From NCBI GenBank assembly GCA_002428605.1, contig DIXH01000037.1, positions 74,841 through 138,840 on the forward strand: a stretch of 64,000 nucleotides of DNA. Direction: 5' to 3'. Below the pieces are notes generated by a model, which was not told the DNA's origin, did not search any database, and saw only the letters and a program-made list of their open reading frames with translations. This document shows positions 1-7,742 of the stretch, one piece after another (the stretch's first letter is position 1; the number at the start of each line of letters is the position of its first letter). The position numbers were made by a program, and so were the translations under genes. The DNA is from Clostridiaceae bacterium UBA6085 (GTDB taxonomy: Bacteria; Bacillota; Clostridia; Clostridiales; Clostridiaceae).

Positions 1-255
1 TCCGGAGGAGTGCCCGCGTTTGATATGATGAACAGGTACATTCTTTATGCTGAGATGCTCATGCCATCGTCAAACTACTGGAATGTGATCCATGGGGCTG
101 CTCCAGGTGAAGTGGAAAAGGATGAGGAAGGACTTCAGATAATGAGGCTTTTAGGAAAGAATATGGCATGGCTCATGAAGGTCGTGGATGAAGGCAAGAA
201 GACCTACCCTGCACCTGAAAGGGAAAAGAAGGCGAGGATGAACTTCATAAGATAA
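1..255 (+). CDS. Flavodoxin/NADPH-dependent FMN reductase family protein, C-terminal fragment
   Basis: The reading frame is open from the first base of the window, so only the last 84 or so residues are present. The visible part starts with SGGVPAFDMMNRY and continues through a W-N-x-x-H-G segment, PGEVEKDEEG and a helix with LGKNMAWL. This pattern is typical of the C-terminal half of clostridial flavodoxin-family NAD(P)H:FMN oxidoreductases. The FMN-binding loop would be upstream of the window. A 9-bp gap with an AAGGAGG ribosome binding site leads into the next gene, so the two are probably cotranscribed and may form an electron-transfer pair (inference). The GTG at base 10 is not the real start. 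Confidence 0.7.
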   Translation, partial: SGGVPAFDMMNRYILYAEMLMPSSNYWNVIHGAAPGEVEKDEEGLQIMRLLGKNMAWLMKVVDEGKKTYPAPEREKKARMNFIR

Positions 256-264
256 GGAGGATTT

Positions 265-1092
265 ATGGATAGGAGGGAACTGATCCAGGCTGTATCAAGA
301 ATTGTTGAAGGCTCTTCTGCGAATCGTGTCACTGAGAATTGCGCCATACTACCAGAACTTTCCGGAATGAGGATATTCGAAAGCCCGTTGTTTGCGTTTG
401 GCGATCCTTTGGATCCTTTATTCAACAAGCTTAAGGAAGTAACTGTCATCGGACCTCATTTCATGTCGCCTCAGGAATGGATGCCTGAGGTGAAAACTGT
501 CATCTCAATTTTCCTACCATTTACTGAAGCGGTTCGAAGAGGCACGGATTTATCGCCACAATGGCCTTCGAGTTCATGGCTCCATGGAAGGATCGAAGGC
601 CAGGCATTCATCAACATGATGCTGGCTATGTCTGTTGCTGAAATTGAATCCTATGGGCATAAAGCCATGGCACCATCCCTTGACAAGAGATACTGGTCCG
701 TCATACAGGAAGGAGATACCAATCCCGAAAAAGCAGGGTTCTCGAGCAACTGGTCTGAAAGGCATATTGCCTATATTTCGGGACATGGAACATTTGGCCT
801 GTCGAAGGGTCTGATAACAAGGCACGGGATTGCAGGAAGGTTTGCAAGCATCCTGACGGACATGGACATGGAAAAGGATGAGAGATATTACTCAGAGCTT
901 TATGAGAATTGCAGTATGTGCGGAGCCTGCGCGAAAAGGTGCCCTGCAGGTGCCATATCGGTCCTGACAGGGAAAGACCACAAGAGGTGCTCGGATTACC
1001 TTGATACGACAGCTGCAAAATATACTCCTCGCTATGGCTGTGACAAGTGTCAGACCAGGGTTCCGTGTGAAGTCTCAATACCGGTAAAATAG
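265..1092 (+). CDS. QueG-like 4Fe-4S protein (epoxyqueuosine reductase-related)
   Basis: This 275-residue iron-sulfur protein has a C-terminal ferredoxin-like motif, CSMCGACAKRCPAG, followed by a second Cys group (CSDYL, then CDKCQTRVPC) that can complete two [4Fe-4S] clusters. The layout resembles the C-terminal half of QueG/reductive-dehalogenase-like proteins. It is shorter than true QueG (about 310-380 residues) and I see no HEAT-repeat tail, so a tRNA-modification role is unlikely. It probably passes electrons, perhaps from the flavodoxin-like protein just upstream; the substrate is unknown. The ATG follows AAGGAGG by six bases. The stop codon lies in the start of a long terminator hairpin. 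Confidence 0.65.
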   Translation: MDRRELIQAVSRIVEGSSANRVTENCAILPELSGMRIFESPLFAFGDPLDPLFNKLKEVTVIGPHFMSPQEWMPEVKTVISIFLPFTEAVRRGTDLSPQWPSSSWLHGRIEGQAFINMMLAMSVAEIESYGHKAMAPSLDKRYWSVIQEGDTNPEKAGFSSNWSERHIAYISGHGTFGLSKGLITRHGIAGRFASILTDMDMEKDERYYSELYENCSMCGACAKRCPAGAISVLTGKDHKRCSDYLDTTAAKYTPRYGCDKCQTRVPCEVSIPVK

Positions 1093-1137
1093 AAATGAGA
1101 AAGGATAAGCTGATCACAGTTTATCCTTTCTCATTTC
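1092..1137. terminator. Bidirectional rho-independent terminator
   Basis: A 21-bp inverted repeat (1092-1112 with 1117-1137, one G-T pair) flanks the 4-base loop ATCA and overlaps the stop codon of the Fe-S gene. It can end transcription from the left and, formerly, from a minus-strand gene on the right (see the adjacent pseudogene). Its right arm and the bases up to 1149 are identical to 6462-6494 at the 3' end of the OYE gene. Confidence 0.85.
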
Positions 1138-1140
1138 CAT

Positions 1141-1206
1141 TATCTTATTAATTATCAGGATTAAATGTGCTGATCATAATTCTGCTATTCGGAAACGACT
1201 GCATGA
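1141..1206 (-). pseudogene. Decayed 3' remnant of an Old-Yellow-Enzyme paralogue
   Basis: Read on the minus strand, these bases align without gaps to the last 21 or so codons of the intact OYE-family gene (stop at 6490). By eye about two thirds of bases match, falling with distance from the stop. The remnant has several in-frame stop codons (TAG, TAA, TGA), so it is not translated. The neighbouring 33 bases (1117-1149) are an exact copy of 6462-6494, including the terminator arm. I infer that a second OYE gene once lay between the Fe-S protein and the sigma-54 activator and was deleted, leaving its tail and terminator. Homology fades near 1206. Confidence 0.6.
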
Positions 1207-1388
1207 GCAATAAAGGACACGTTGACTTGAATTTAAAGCGATTGGTACTGATGAGAGTATCCACCAAATTGAGAGAATCAATATGCTATAATCAATTTAA
1301 CATTGGTTGTTAAGGAAGATAAGATCGAAAAGGAAATTTGAAAAAGTGCAGTAAATGAATGTTCTGGACTGGCAATGGGGGGATAGAA

Positions 1389-3101
1389 ATGGAGTTTTTT
1401 GACTTTGATCATAGAAAACCGATCATAGAGACCCGCTTGATGGAGAAGTATCTTTTGGAATGGCAGGCTTACATGAATGGAGGCACTAAGACGGGGACCC
1501 TCATTCCTGCCTATGTAATAGAATCATGGGATCGATCCAGGAAGTATGGAGTAGATGAAAAAAGTGATCCTTCTGAAAATGTAATCAGCGTGAGGGAGCT
1601 TGAAAATGATGAAGTGACGAGAAATCAAATAGGGCTCAACACCAGGCTTAACGAATGCATAGATGACCTTGTTGTCCAGCTGAATGACCTGAATATGCAT
1701 GTGAATTTCAATTCCAAGCTGACTGACGGTAGAATGATCTCAACCAGGAATTATTCACATCCATTTATAGAGAAATCGACATACGTATATGATGCTTCCG
1801 AGAAGGAGATCGGGACCACATCGCTGAGCCTTGCTGCCGAGACAGGCCGCACGGTCTGCCTGGTTGGACCTATGCATTTCAAAAAGGTACTTCATAATGT
1901 TTTTACATGCTCTAAACCACTTCTTGACGGAGAAGGGGTTGTCGGAGTTCTTACCATTTCAGCAAAAAATTTCCGCCTGTACAGAGAGGCACACGCTTTT
2001 CTGAATTCCATTCATAAGATTCTTGAAACGGAATATCGGGACTATATGATTGAGAAAATGAGGTTCACCAGCACACGGAAATCGGATCCTACAGATACCA
2101 TATATAAATTTGAGGACATAATTGGCGAAACCGATAAAATAAGGGCTGCAAAAAAGTTTGCAATGAAGATAGCGGAAAATGACCTTCCTGTTCTGATATT
2201 GGGAGAAAGCGGAACCGGTAAGGAATTATTTGCCCAGTCGATCCACAATGCAAGCAGTAGAGCAAATAAGCCATTTATTGCAATAAACTGCGGTGCAATC
2301 TCGAAAGAACTGGTAGAGAGTGAGTTATTTGGTTATGAGCCAGGTGCATTCACAGGTGCACTCAAGGGTGGAAAGATAGGCATGCTTGCTGCAGCCAATG
2401 GAGGTACTGTTTTCCTTGATGAGATTGACAGCATGCCTCTAGATGCGCAGGTTAAACTTCTCAGGGCAATTTCCACAGGACAGATTACAAAGATCGGTGG
2501 AGTAAATCCAATCTCAATAGATATAAGGATAATCTCAGCGACAAAAGCTGATCTGCTTGAGAAAGCTGATGCCGGTGCTTTTAGGGAGGATCTGTACTAT
2601 AGGATTGCCAGTTTTACTATTTCTATTGCCCCTCTTCGGGAAAGGCGTGAAGATATACCTTTAATCGTCAGAAGTCTGGTGGTCAAATATGCAAAGGAGT
2701 ACCAGAAGCACCCTGTCACTGTGAGCGATGAATATATGGAGAGTCTGATGTATTATTACTGGAGAGGCAATATAAGAGAACTCCAAAGTGTAGTGTACAC
2801 TTCAATGGCGCTGCTGGGGAGCGGGACTCGGCTCATCCCCGAACTGCTGCCTGAGAGGATCCTTAAGTCCTATGATTTCAAGAAAAATGAAACAGCCTAC
2901 CAATCCATACATGATGCAAAAGTATCCGACTTCAGCCTCAGGCATGAAATGGAGATCTTTGAAGAGATGATCATAAGAAATACCCTGATGGATGAGAATG
3001 GAAGTGTAACAAAAGCTGCCAGGAAGCTGGGTATATCGGTTAAGTCGCTTTATCGGAAACTTGAGAAGTATCCAAAGCTTAAGGAAATCGGGAAGGAATA
3101 G
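1389..3101 (+). CDS. Sigma-54-dependent activator (AcoR-like: GAF, AAA+, Fis HTH)
   Basis: This 570-residue enhancer-binding protein begins at the ATG preceded by GGGGGG; an ATG 30 bases upstream lacks an RBS. Residues 1-220 hold an AcoR-type N-terminus (IESWDRSRKYGV) and a GAF-like sensor. The AAA+ domain has Walker A GESGTGKE near residue 272, the sigma-54 contact loop GAFTGA near 319, and Walker B FLDEID. A Fis-type helix-turn-helix (AARKLGISVKSLYRKL) closes the protein. The gene lies directly upstream of a sigma-54 promoter for the AOR operon and is presumably its activator. The GAF domain lacks the Cys/His-rich pattern seen in the AcoR at 7.7 kb, so the two likely sense different signals. 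Confidence 0.9.
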   Translation: MEFFDFDHRKPIIETRLMEKYLLEWQAYMNGGTKTGTLIPAYVIESWDRSRKYGVDEKSDPSENVISVRELENDEVTRNQIGLNTRLNECIDDLVVQLNDLNMHVNFNSKLTDGRMISTRNYSHPFIEKSTYVYDASEKEIGTTSLSLAAETGRTVCLVGPMHFKKVLHNVFTCSKPLLDGEGVVGVLTISAKNFRLYREAHAFLNSIHKILETEYRDYMIEKMRFTSTRKSDPTDTIYKFEDIIGETDKIRAAKKFAMKIAENDLPVLILGESGTGKELFAQSIHNASSRANKPFIAINCGAISKELVESELFGYEPGAFTGALKGGKIGMLAAANGGTVFLDEIDSMPLDAQVKLLRAISTGQITKIGGVNPISIDIRIISATKADLLEKADAGAFREDLYYRIASFTISIAPLRERREDIPLIVRSLVVKYAKEYQKHPVTVSDEYMESLMYYYWRGNIRELQSVVYTSMALLGSGTRLIPELLPERILKSYDFKKNETAYQSIHDAKVSDFSLRHEMEIFEEMIIRNTLMDENGSVTKAARKLGISVKSLYRKLEKYPKLKEIGKE

Positions 3102-3118
3102 AACAAAGTAATCATCAT

Positions 3119-3177
3119 AAAAACCATGTCATTTATGACTCGGATAATCCGTAGTGTCATAAATGACATGGTTTTTT
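3119..3177 (+). terminator. Terminator hairpin of the sigma-54 activator gene
   Basis: A 21-bp perfect inverted repeat (3119-3139 with 3156-3176), 16-base loop, then a T-run, lies 18 bases after the activator stop codon. It fits a rho-independent terminator. The same arms contain the putative activator-binding dyads annotated separately. Confidence 0.8.
3128..3167. promoter_or_regulatory. Paired upstream activating sites for the AOR promoter
   Basis: Two 12-bp dyads, GTCATTTATGAC (3128-3139) and GTCATAAATGAC (3156-3167), are 28 bp apart centre to centre. They lie about 60 bp upstream of a sigma-54 promoter and just after a Fis-type HTH activator gene. Each dyad is a palindrome (GTCAT-N2-ATGAC), as expected for a dimeric activator. 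The analogous AcoR sites at 9696-9747 have the same architecture with one base changed per half-site. Binding is inferred. Confidence 0.6.
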
Positions 3178-3220
3178 ATCATATTATCGTCAATAAGCTA
3201 CGGAATATGCAAATTATATT

Positions 3221-3237
3221 TTGGCATGAATATTGCT
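3221..3237 (+). promoter_or_regulatory. Sigma-54 (-24/-12) promoter for AOR operon
   Basis: TTGGCATGAATATTGCT matches the -24/-12 consensus (TGGCAC-N5-TTGCW). The invariant GG (3223-3224) and GC (3235-3236) are separated by the required 10 bases. Transcription should start near 3248, giving a leader of about 40 bases before the AOR start. Confidence 0.85.
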
Positions 3238-3287
3238 TTATTATTTATAAGAATATTCAAAAAAATAAAAGGGAGTGGTAATAAGCA

Positions 3288-5156
3288 ATGGAGAAGAAAA
3301 TTTACGGTTATGCAGGTAAGCTGCTATTTGTGGATCTTTCTACAGGCTCTATCAGGGAGGAGGCGCTTAAGGAAGAGGATGCCAGGAATTTTATTGGCGG
3401 TTATGGTCTTGGCGCCAAAGTCCTGTTTGACATGGTCAAGCCAGGTGCCGATCCGCTTGGCCCGGAAAATGTCGTTGGATTCATTCCCGGCTTGCTGACA
3501 GCGACAGGTACATATATGAGCGGAAGATACATGGTGGTCTCAAAGTCTCCTGTTACAGGGGGATTCAATGATGCGAATTCGGGAGGTTATTTTGGTCCTG
3601 AATTGAAGAGAGCCGGATATGATGGGGTTTTTGTAAGTGGTGAAGCTGCGTCGCCGGTATACATATGGATCAATGACGGGAAAGTGGAAATCAGGGATGC
3701 CAGCAAGCTTTGGGGCATGGACTCAAAGGAAGTGGAGTTGGCGTTAAAGGAATTAACGGGAGAACCGAAGCTCAGGGCCGCAGTTATAGGACCTGCGGGA
3801 GAGAAGCTGTCTCTTATGGCAGGCATCATGAATGATGGCCACAGGGCAGCTGCAAGGGGCGGAACCGGTGCAGTCATGGGTTCCAAGAAGCTGAAGGCTT
3901 TGGCAGTCAGAGGTACCGGAACCATTGAAATCGCAGATCCGGAAAAATTCAAGGAAATCAACAAGCGGATTGCAGAGCAGATCAAGAATCCCCCTGAAGG
4001 ATTCATGGGTGATTATGTCAATGCATTCAAAACATTAGGTACAGCAGCTACAACTCCACCATCGGTTCTGTCAGGTGACGCGCCGGTTAAAAACTGGGCT
4101 GGTGTTGGTATAGTGGATTTTGGAGAGGATTCAGCACAAAAGATCGGATCAGCGAGTTTCGATTCCAGGTATAGTGTGAAGAAATATGCCTGTGCTAATT
4201 GCCCTCTGGCCTGCGGAGCTGAATATAAGGTAACCGATGGGAAATGGCCACTAGGAGACACTGAACGACCTGAATACGAAACGTTGGCTTCTTTTGGATC
4301 AAATTGTATGAATGATGATATTGAATCCATATTTAAATGCAATGAGCTTTGCAACAGGAACGGTTTAGATACTATTTCCGTAGGGTCGACTGTTGCATGG
4401 GTAATGGAATGCTTCGAAAACAGGCTGCTCACAAAGGAAGATTTGGATGGAATAGATGCGACCTGGGGTAATCCTGAAGCTATCGTAGCTCTTACAGAAA
4501 AGATCATAAGCCAGGAAGGAATAGGAAAGACACTCGCACTTGGGCAGGCAGGAGCTGCAAAGAAGCTTGGTTTCGGTTCGGAATACCTAACTGCAGCAAT
4601 GGGTATTGAACTTGGAATGCATGACCCGCGACTGCAAAGAGGATATGCAAGAACATACCAGTATGATCCTACACCTGGTCGCCACGTCAAAGGCGGAGGG
4701 GCAAGCTTTCCACTTGATATGCCTGGCTGGGCACAGATGGATGTGGGTGGCGCAGGAAATATGGATCTTACAAGTTCTGCGGGCTTATGCATGTTCACCA
4801 TGTTCGCTTATCCGCAAGGAGCTATGTATGAGATGATTTCTGCTGTGACAGGCTGGGAGTTCGACCAGATGAAGGCTTTCACGACAGGAACCAGGATTTT
4901 TACAATGCGCCATGCATACAATATGCGCGAAGGAATAAGGAGAGCCGATTATGTCATAGCCGGACGAGTTGTAGGGAAACCGCCGCTAACCGTTGGACCG
5001 ACTGCAGGATCAACAATTGATAATGAAGCGCTTGGAGACGGCTTCTTCAAGACTCTGGGATGGAACATTGAAACCGGCATACCAGAAGCTGCAACGCTTC
5101 AGGCTCTGGGAGGGCTCGAAAATGTTATAAGTGCCCTATATCCGGAACTTGGATAA
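3288..5156 (+). CDS. aor: Tungsten-type aldehyde:ferredoxin oxidoreductase
   Basis: A 622-residue AOR-family protein, the usual length for a catalytic subunit that oxidises aldehydes to carboxylic acids (or reduces acids) with ferredoxin. The N-terminal domain begins GYAGKLLFVDLSTG and contains the pterin-contact region SGRYMVVSKSPVTGG. The [4Fe-4S] ligands are visible as C302-x2-C305-x3-C309 with the distal Cys near 501. The metal is held by bis-pyranopterin, so the enzyme needs molybdopterin synthesis; the MoaD-like protein two genes downstream fits that need. It is the first gene behind the sigma-54 promoter. The aldehyde substrate cannot be read from sequence. Confidence 0.93.
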   Translation: MEKKIYGYAGKLLFVDLSTGSIREEALKEEDARNFIGGYGLGAKVLFDMVKPGADPLGPENVVGFIPGLLTATGTYMSGRYMVVSKSPVTGGFNDANSGGYFGPELKRAGYDGVFVSGEAASPVYIWINDGKVEIRDASKLWGMDSKEVELALKELTGEPKLRAAVIGPAGEKLSLMAGIMNDGHRAAARGGTGAVMGSKKLKALAVRGTGTIEIADPEKFKEINKRIAEQIKNPPEGFMGDYVNAFKTLGTAATTPPSVLSGDAPVKNWAGVGIVDFGEDSAQKIGSASFDSRYSVKKYACANCPLACGAEYKVTDGKWPLGDTERPEYETLASFGSNCMNDDIESIFKCNELCNRNGLDTISVGSTVAWVMECFENRLLTKEDLDGIDATWGNPEAIVALTEKIISQEGIGKTLALGQAGAAKKLGFGSEYLTAAMGIELGMHDPRLQRGYARTYQYDPTPGRHVKGGGASFPLDMPGWAQMDVGGAGNMDLTSSAGLCMFTMFAYPQGAMYEMISAVTGWEFDQMKAFTTGTRIFTMRHAYNMREGIRRADYVIAGRVVGKPPLTVGPTAGSTIDNEALGDGFFKTLGWNIETGIPEAATLQALGGLENVISALYPELG

Positions 5157-5189
5157 TCCGAGTAACAAATAGAGAGTGAGGGTGTATTT

Positions 5190-6026
5190 ATGAAAGAATA
5201 TTTTGGTTATAGTGGAAAGGTATGTGTAATCACTGGTTCAGCATCAGGAATCGCAAAAGCTGCAACAGAGATGCTTGTTGACCTTGGTGCGGAAGTATAT
5301 GCTCTGGATTGGTCAGATGTTGCCATTGCAGGGATCAAAAAGTATATAAGGACCGATTTAAGTGACAGAAGCTCAATCGACAAGGCGTTCACAGAAATTC
5401 CGGAGAAGATAGACAAGTATTTTGGAGTAGCTGGACTTTCTGGTCAGAAGACGGACTACAACAAGACATTCACTGTCAATTTCATCGCAAACAAGTACAT
5501 CACAGAAAAATACCTGAAGGAAAGACTCGTAGATGGAGGAGCTATTGCATACATCACTTCTTCGGCAGGCCTGAGATGGGAAAAATTCCAGGGAGAGTAT
5601 TCTGGGATTGTCGACGCTGATGGATGGGATGCAAGCGTTGAAGCCCTCGAAGCACTGGGTAAGAAGGATGTTCCCGGAGCGGCGGCATACATGCTCTCCA
5701 AGCGTGCGTTGAACTCATACGCAATACTCCAGGTGCCTTTCTTCGCACAAAAGAAGTCAAGGGTAAATGTCGTGATGCCAGCAAGCACAGATACTGGAAT
5801 GAAGGATGAATTCGCACAGTCAGTTGGTGGAATAGACAACCTGATCATGTACACTGGCTATGCGCACAGACTTGCGGAATCCAGAGAAATGGCTGAACCC
5901 CTGGTGTTTGTCAACAGCAGCATGGCATCATACATCAACGGACAGGAATTAGTAGTTGATTTCGGGAGTGAAGCCAACATAAAGATTGGAATTCAGCCTG
6001 ATTACTTCAATACCACTGCATTATAA
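5190..6026 (+). CDS. SDR-family NAD(P)-dependent dehydrogenase
   Basis: A 278-residue short-chain dehydrogenase. The nucleotide-binding motif TGSASGIA is at residues 15-22, the catalytic Ser is in ITSSAG, and the Tyr/Lys pair is in YMLSKRAL. An extended insert between Ser and Tyr (about 40 residues) resembles 3-alpha-hydroxysteroid dehydrogenase-like SDRs. It sits 33 bases behind AOR in the same operon. An alcohol dehydrogenase beside an aldehyde oxidoreductase suggests a two-step alcohol-aldehyde-acid conversion (inference). Confidence 0.85.
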   Translation: MKEYFGYSGKVCVITGSASGIAKAATEMLVDLGAEVYALDWSDVAIAGIKKYIRTDLSDRSSIDKAFTEIPEKIDKYFGVAGLSGQKTDYNKTFTVNFIANKYITEKYLKERLVDGGAIAYITSSAGLRWEKFQGEYSGIVDADGWDASVEALEALGKKDVPGAAAYMLSKRALNSYAILQVPFFAQKKSRVNVVMPASTDTGMKDEFAQSVGGIDNLIMYTGYAHRLAESREMAEPLVFVNSSMASYINGQELVVDFGSEANIKIGIQPDYFNTTAL

Positions 6027-6052
6027 TATTGTGGGAGTAAGTTGATTCGAAG

Positions 6053-6349
6053 ATGAAAACCATGGAATTTCAGGTTCCATCAGATACGAATCAGTGGGAG
6101 GACATCATGGAGGTATTTGTAAGGATAATATCAGCATTCAGGCAGATTCCGAACAGCACCATATCGATCACACTTGAAGATGGAGCTAAACTTGCGGACT
6201 TGATAGCATCTCTGGACCAGATGGAAGATTTACGGGGACTAAGATATCCGAATACAGTCATCCTGATAAATAAAAAATCTTGCTCAGTAGAAACTAACCT
6301 GCATCAAGGAGATGAAATAATGCTGATACAACCTCTTGCTGGAGGATGA
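6053..6349 (+). CDS. MoaD/ThiS-like ubiquitin-fold protein
   Basis: A 98-residue protein ending in LIQPLAGG. The exposed C-terminal Gly-Gly is the site that is adenylated and thiocarboxylated in MoaD-type sulfur carriers. The preceding NTVILINKK and GDEIMLIQP segments match the beta-grasp pattern. It is somewhat longer than ordinary MoaD (about 80 residues), with an extra N-terminal stretch. MoaD-like genes commonly accompany AOR genes, so this is likely a dedicated sulfur carrier for its tungstopterin cofactor. No MoeB-like activating enzyme is in the window. An alternative ATG lies nine bases downstream. Confidence 0.75.
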   Translation: MKTMEFQVPSDTNQWEDIMEVFVRIISAFRQIPNSTISITLEDGAKLADLIASLDQMEDLRGLRYPNTVILINKKSCSVETNLHQGDEIMLIQPLAGG

Positions 6350-6443
6350 TTACTCAAAACTATCCCTGCAGTATATTAATGATCTAAGGTAAAACACCTG
6401 ACCGATGTAACTTGCGTAGTGTTAATAGTAAAAAGTCGGATAA

Positions 6444-6474
6444 AAAGGATAAACTGTCGACCAGTTTATCCTTT
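6444..6474. terminator. Bidirectional terminator between MoaD-like and OYE genes
   Basis: A 13-bp perfect inverted repeat (6444-6456 with 6462-6474) around a 5-base loop lies between convergent genes. Its right arm and following bases are an exact copy of 1117-1149. Confidence 0.8.
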
Positions 6475-6489
6475 CTCATTTCCATTATC

Positions 6490-7584
6490 TTATTTAATGT
6501 CAGGGTTTACCGTGCAGACCATCCTTCTGTTCCTTGCAACCGCTCCGATACAGGCGTTGCAGTAGATGCAGCTGTTGATCTCCTCGCCGGACAGGAACTT
6601 CTTTGGAAGGTTAGGGTCAGCTATAAGAGGCCTTGCCATTGCAACGAAGTCAGCTTTGCCCTTTGAGATAAGCTCTTCTGCAAATTCCCTGTCGGTAATC
6701 TTGCCTACGGTGATAACTGGTACGTTTGCGTATTCCTTGACCTCAGCTGCATATGCAGTGAAGATCCCCTGAGGTGCATCAGCCCTTGGTATTGATACTG
6801 TGCTTACAGTACATCTTTTCAGCTGTGCAGGGAATGAAACGTCGTTTGAAGACAGGTCGATAATATCGACGCCTGCTTTTTCCAGGTGTCCGACTATGGC
6901 CTTTAACTCATCTTTGTCGATACCGCCTTCCATGCCTTCCCTTGCATTGACCCTTACGCTGACGGTGTAATCCCTGCCGCATTTTTCCTTTATCTTTCCT
7001 ATTGTCTCGCAAACTATCCTGGTTCTTCCTTCTGAGTCGACTCCATAAATATCGGTCCTTTTGTTCATATATGGTGACAGGAAACAGCTGAGAAGATAGA
7101 AGTGTGCCCCGTGAAGCTCTACACCGTCAAAGCCGGCCTTCTGGGCTCTTTCGGCTGCAACTGCGAAACCGTCCTCGATTTCAATGATTTCATCGATAGT
7201 CAGTTCCTTTGGTGAAGTGTCCCTGATGTAGGGGATTCCGGATGGAGATACCTGATTTCCCGATGCCTGTGGTCCGTTATGTCCGAGCTGGAGGAATGCT
7301 GCCGCTCCGGCTGATTTTATCGCCTCTGAAAGTCTGCTCAGACCTTCTATCATGCTGTCATCCCAGATCCCAAGGGCTCCGCTGCCATAGGCTATGCCCT
7401 GCCATGGATGTGCTGCTTCAACGATAACGGCACCTGCGCCTCCTTCAGCGATCCTTCTGTAGTAGTTAACCAGGTCTTCCGTTACATAACCGTTATCGCT
7501 GTAGCATGTGGCTACAGGCGGCATAATGAGCCTGTTTCTTAACCTGGTCTTGCCTATCATACCTGAATCAAATAATCCTGCCAT
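6490..7584 (-). CDS. Old Yellow Enzyme-family FMN oxidoreductase, single-domain form
   Basis: A 364-residue NADH:flavin oxidoreductase with the OYE barrel: an N-terminal LRNRLIMPP segment, the substrate-binding motif HGAHFYLL, and phosphate-binding loops near the C-terminus (GKADFVAMARPLIADP). The C-terminal CIYCNACIG plus a Cys 12 residues later is the [4Fe-4S] motif of 2,4-dienoyl-CoA/enoate reductase-type enzymes. The protein stops right after this motif, lacking the C-terminal FAD/NAD(P)H domain of the usual 640-670-residue enzymes. Electrons must come from a separate donor. It is divergent from acoR; the ATG has a GGGAGG site. Confidence 0.88.
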   Translation of the reverse strand: MAGLFDSGMIGKTRLRNRLIMPPVATCYSDNGYVTEDLVNYYRRIAEGGAGAVIVEAAHPWQGIAYGSGALGIWDDSMIEGLSRLSEAIKSAGAAAFLQLGHNGPQASGNQVSPSGIPYIRDTSPKELTIDEIIEIEDGFAVAAERAQKAGFDGVELHGAHFYLLSCFLSPYMNKRTDIYGVDSEGRTRIVCETIGKIKEKCGRDYTVSVRVNAREGMEGGIDKDELKAIVGHLEKAGVDIIDLSSNDVSFPAQLKRCTVSTVSIPRADAPQGIFTAYAAEVKEYANVPVITVGKITDREFAEELISKGKADFVAMARPLIADPNLPKKFLSGEEINSCIYCNACIGAVARNRRMVCTVNPDIK

Positions 7585-7742
7585 ATTTCAACCTCCCTCG
7601 TTTTGACATTCTAATTATATCAACTTCATGCTGCTTTTAATATGGAATGGTCTGAAATTTCCAATAAATACTGATTTTGTCTCAAATTCGTGATAAAATT
7701 CAAGTGTACTATCTGAAAACGTTTAAAACAGGGGTGAGACAT

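Noticed and set aside
3163..3498. 111-residue plus-strand frame around the sigma-54 promoter
   Set aside because: It runs through the terminator and promoter and overlaps the start of AOR in another frame. No family is recognisable.
4013..4801. 262-residue minus-strand open frame opposite the AOR gene
   Set aside because: It is antisense to highly conserved AOR sequence, has no RBS and no recognisable domain; long antisense frames are common given the codon bias here.
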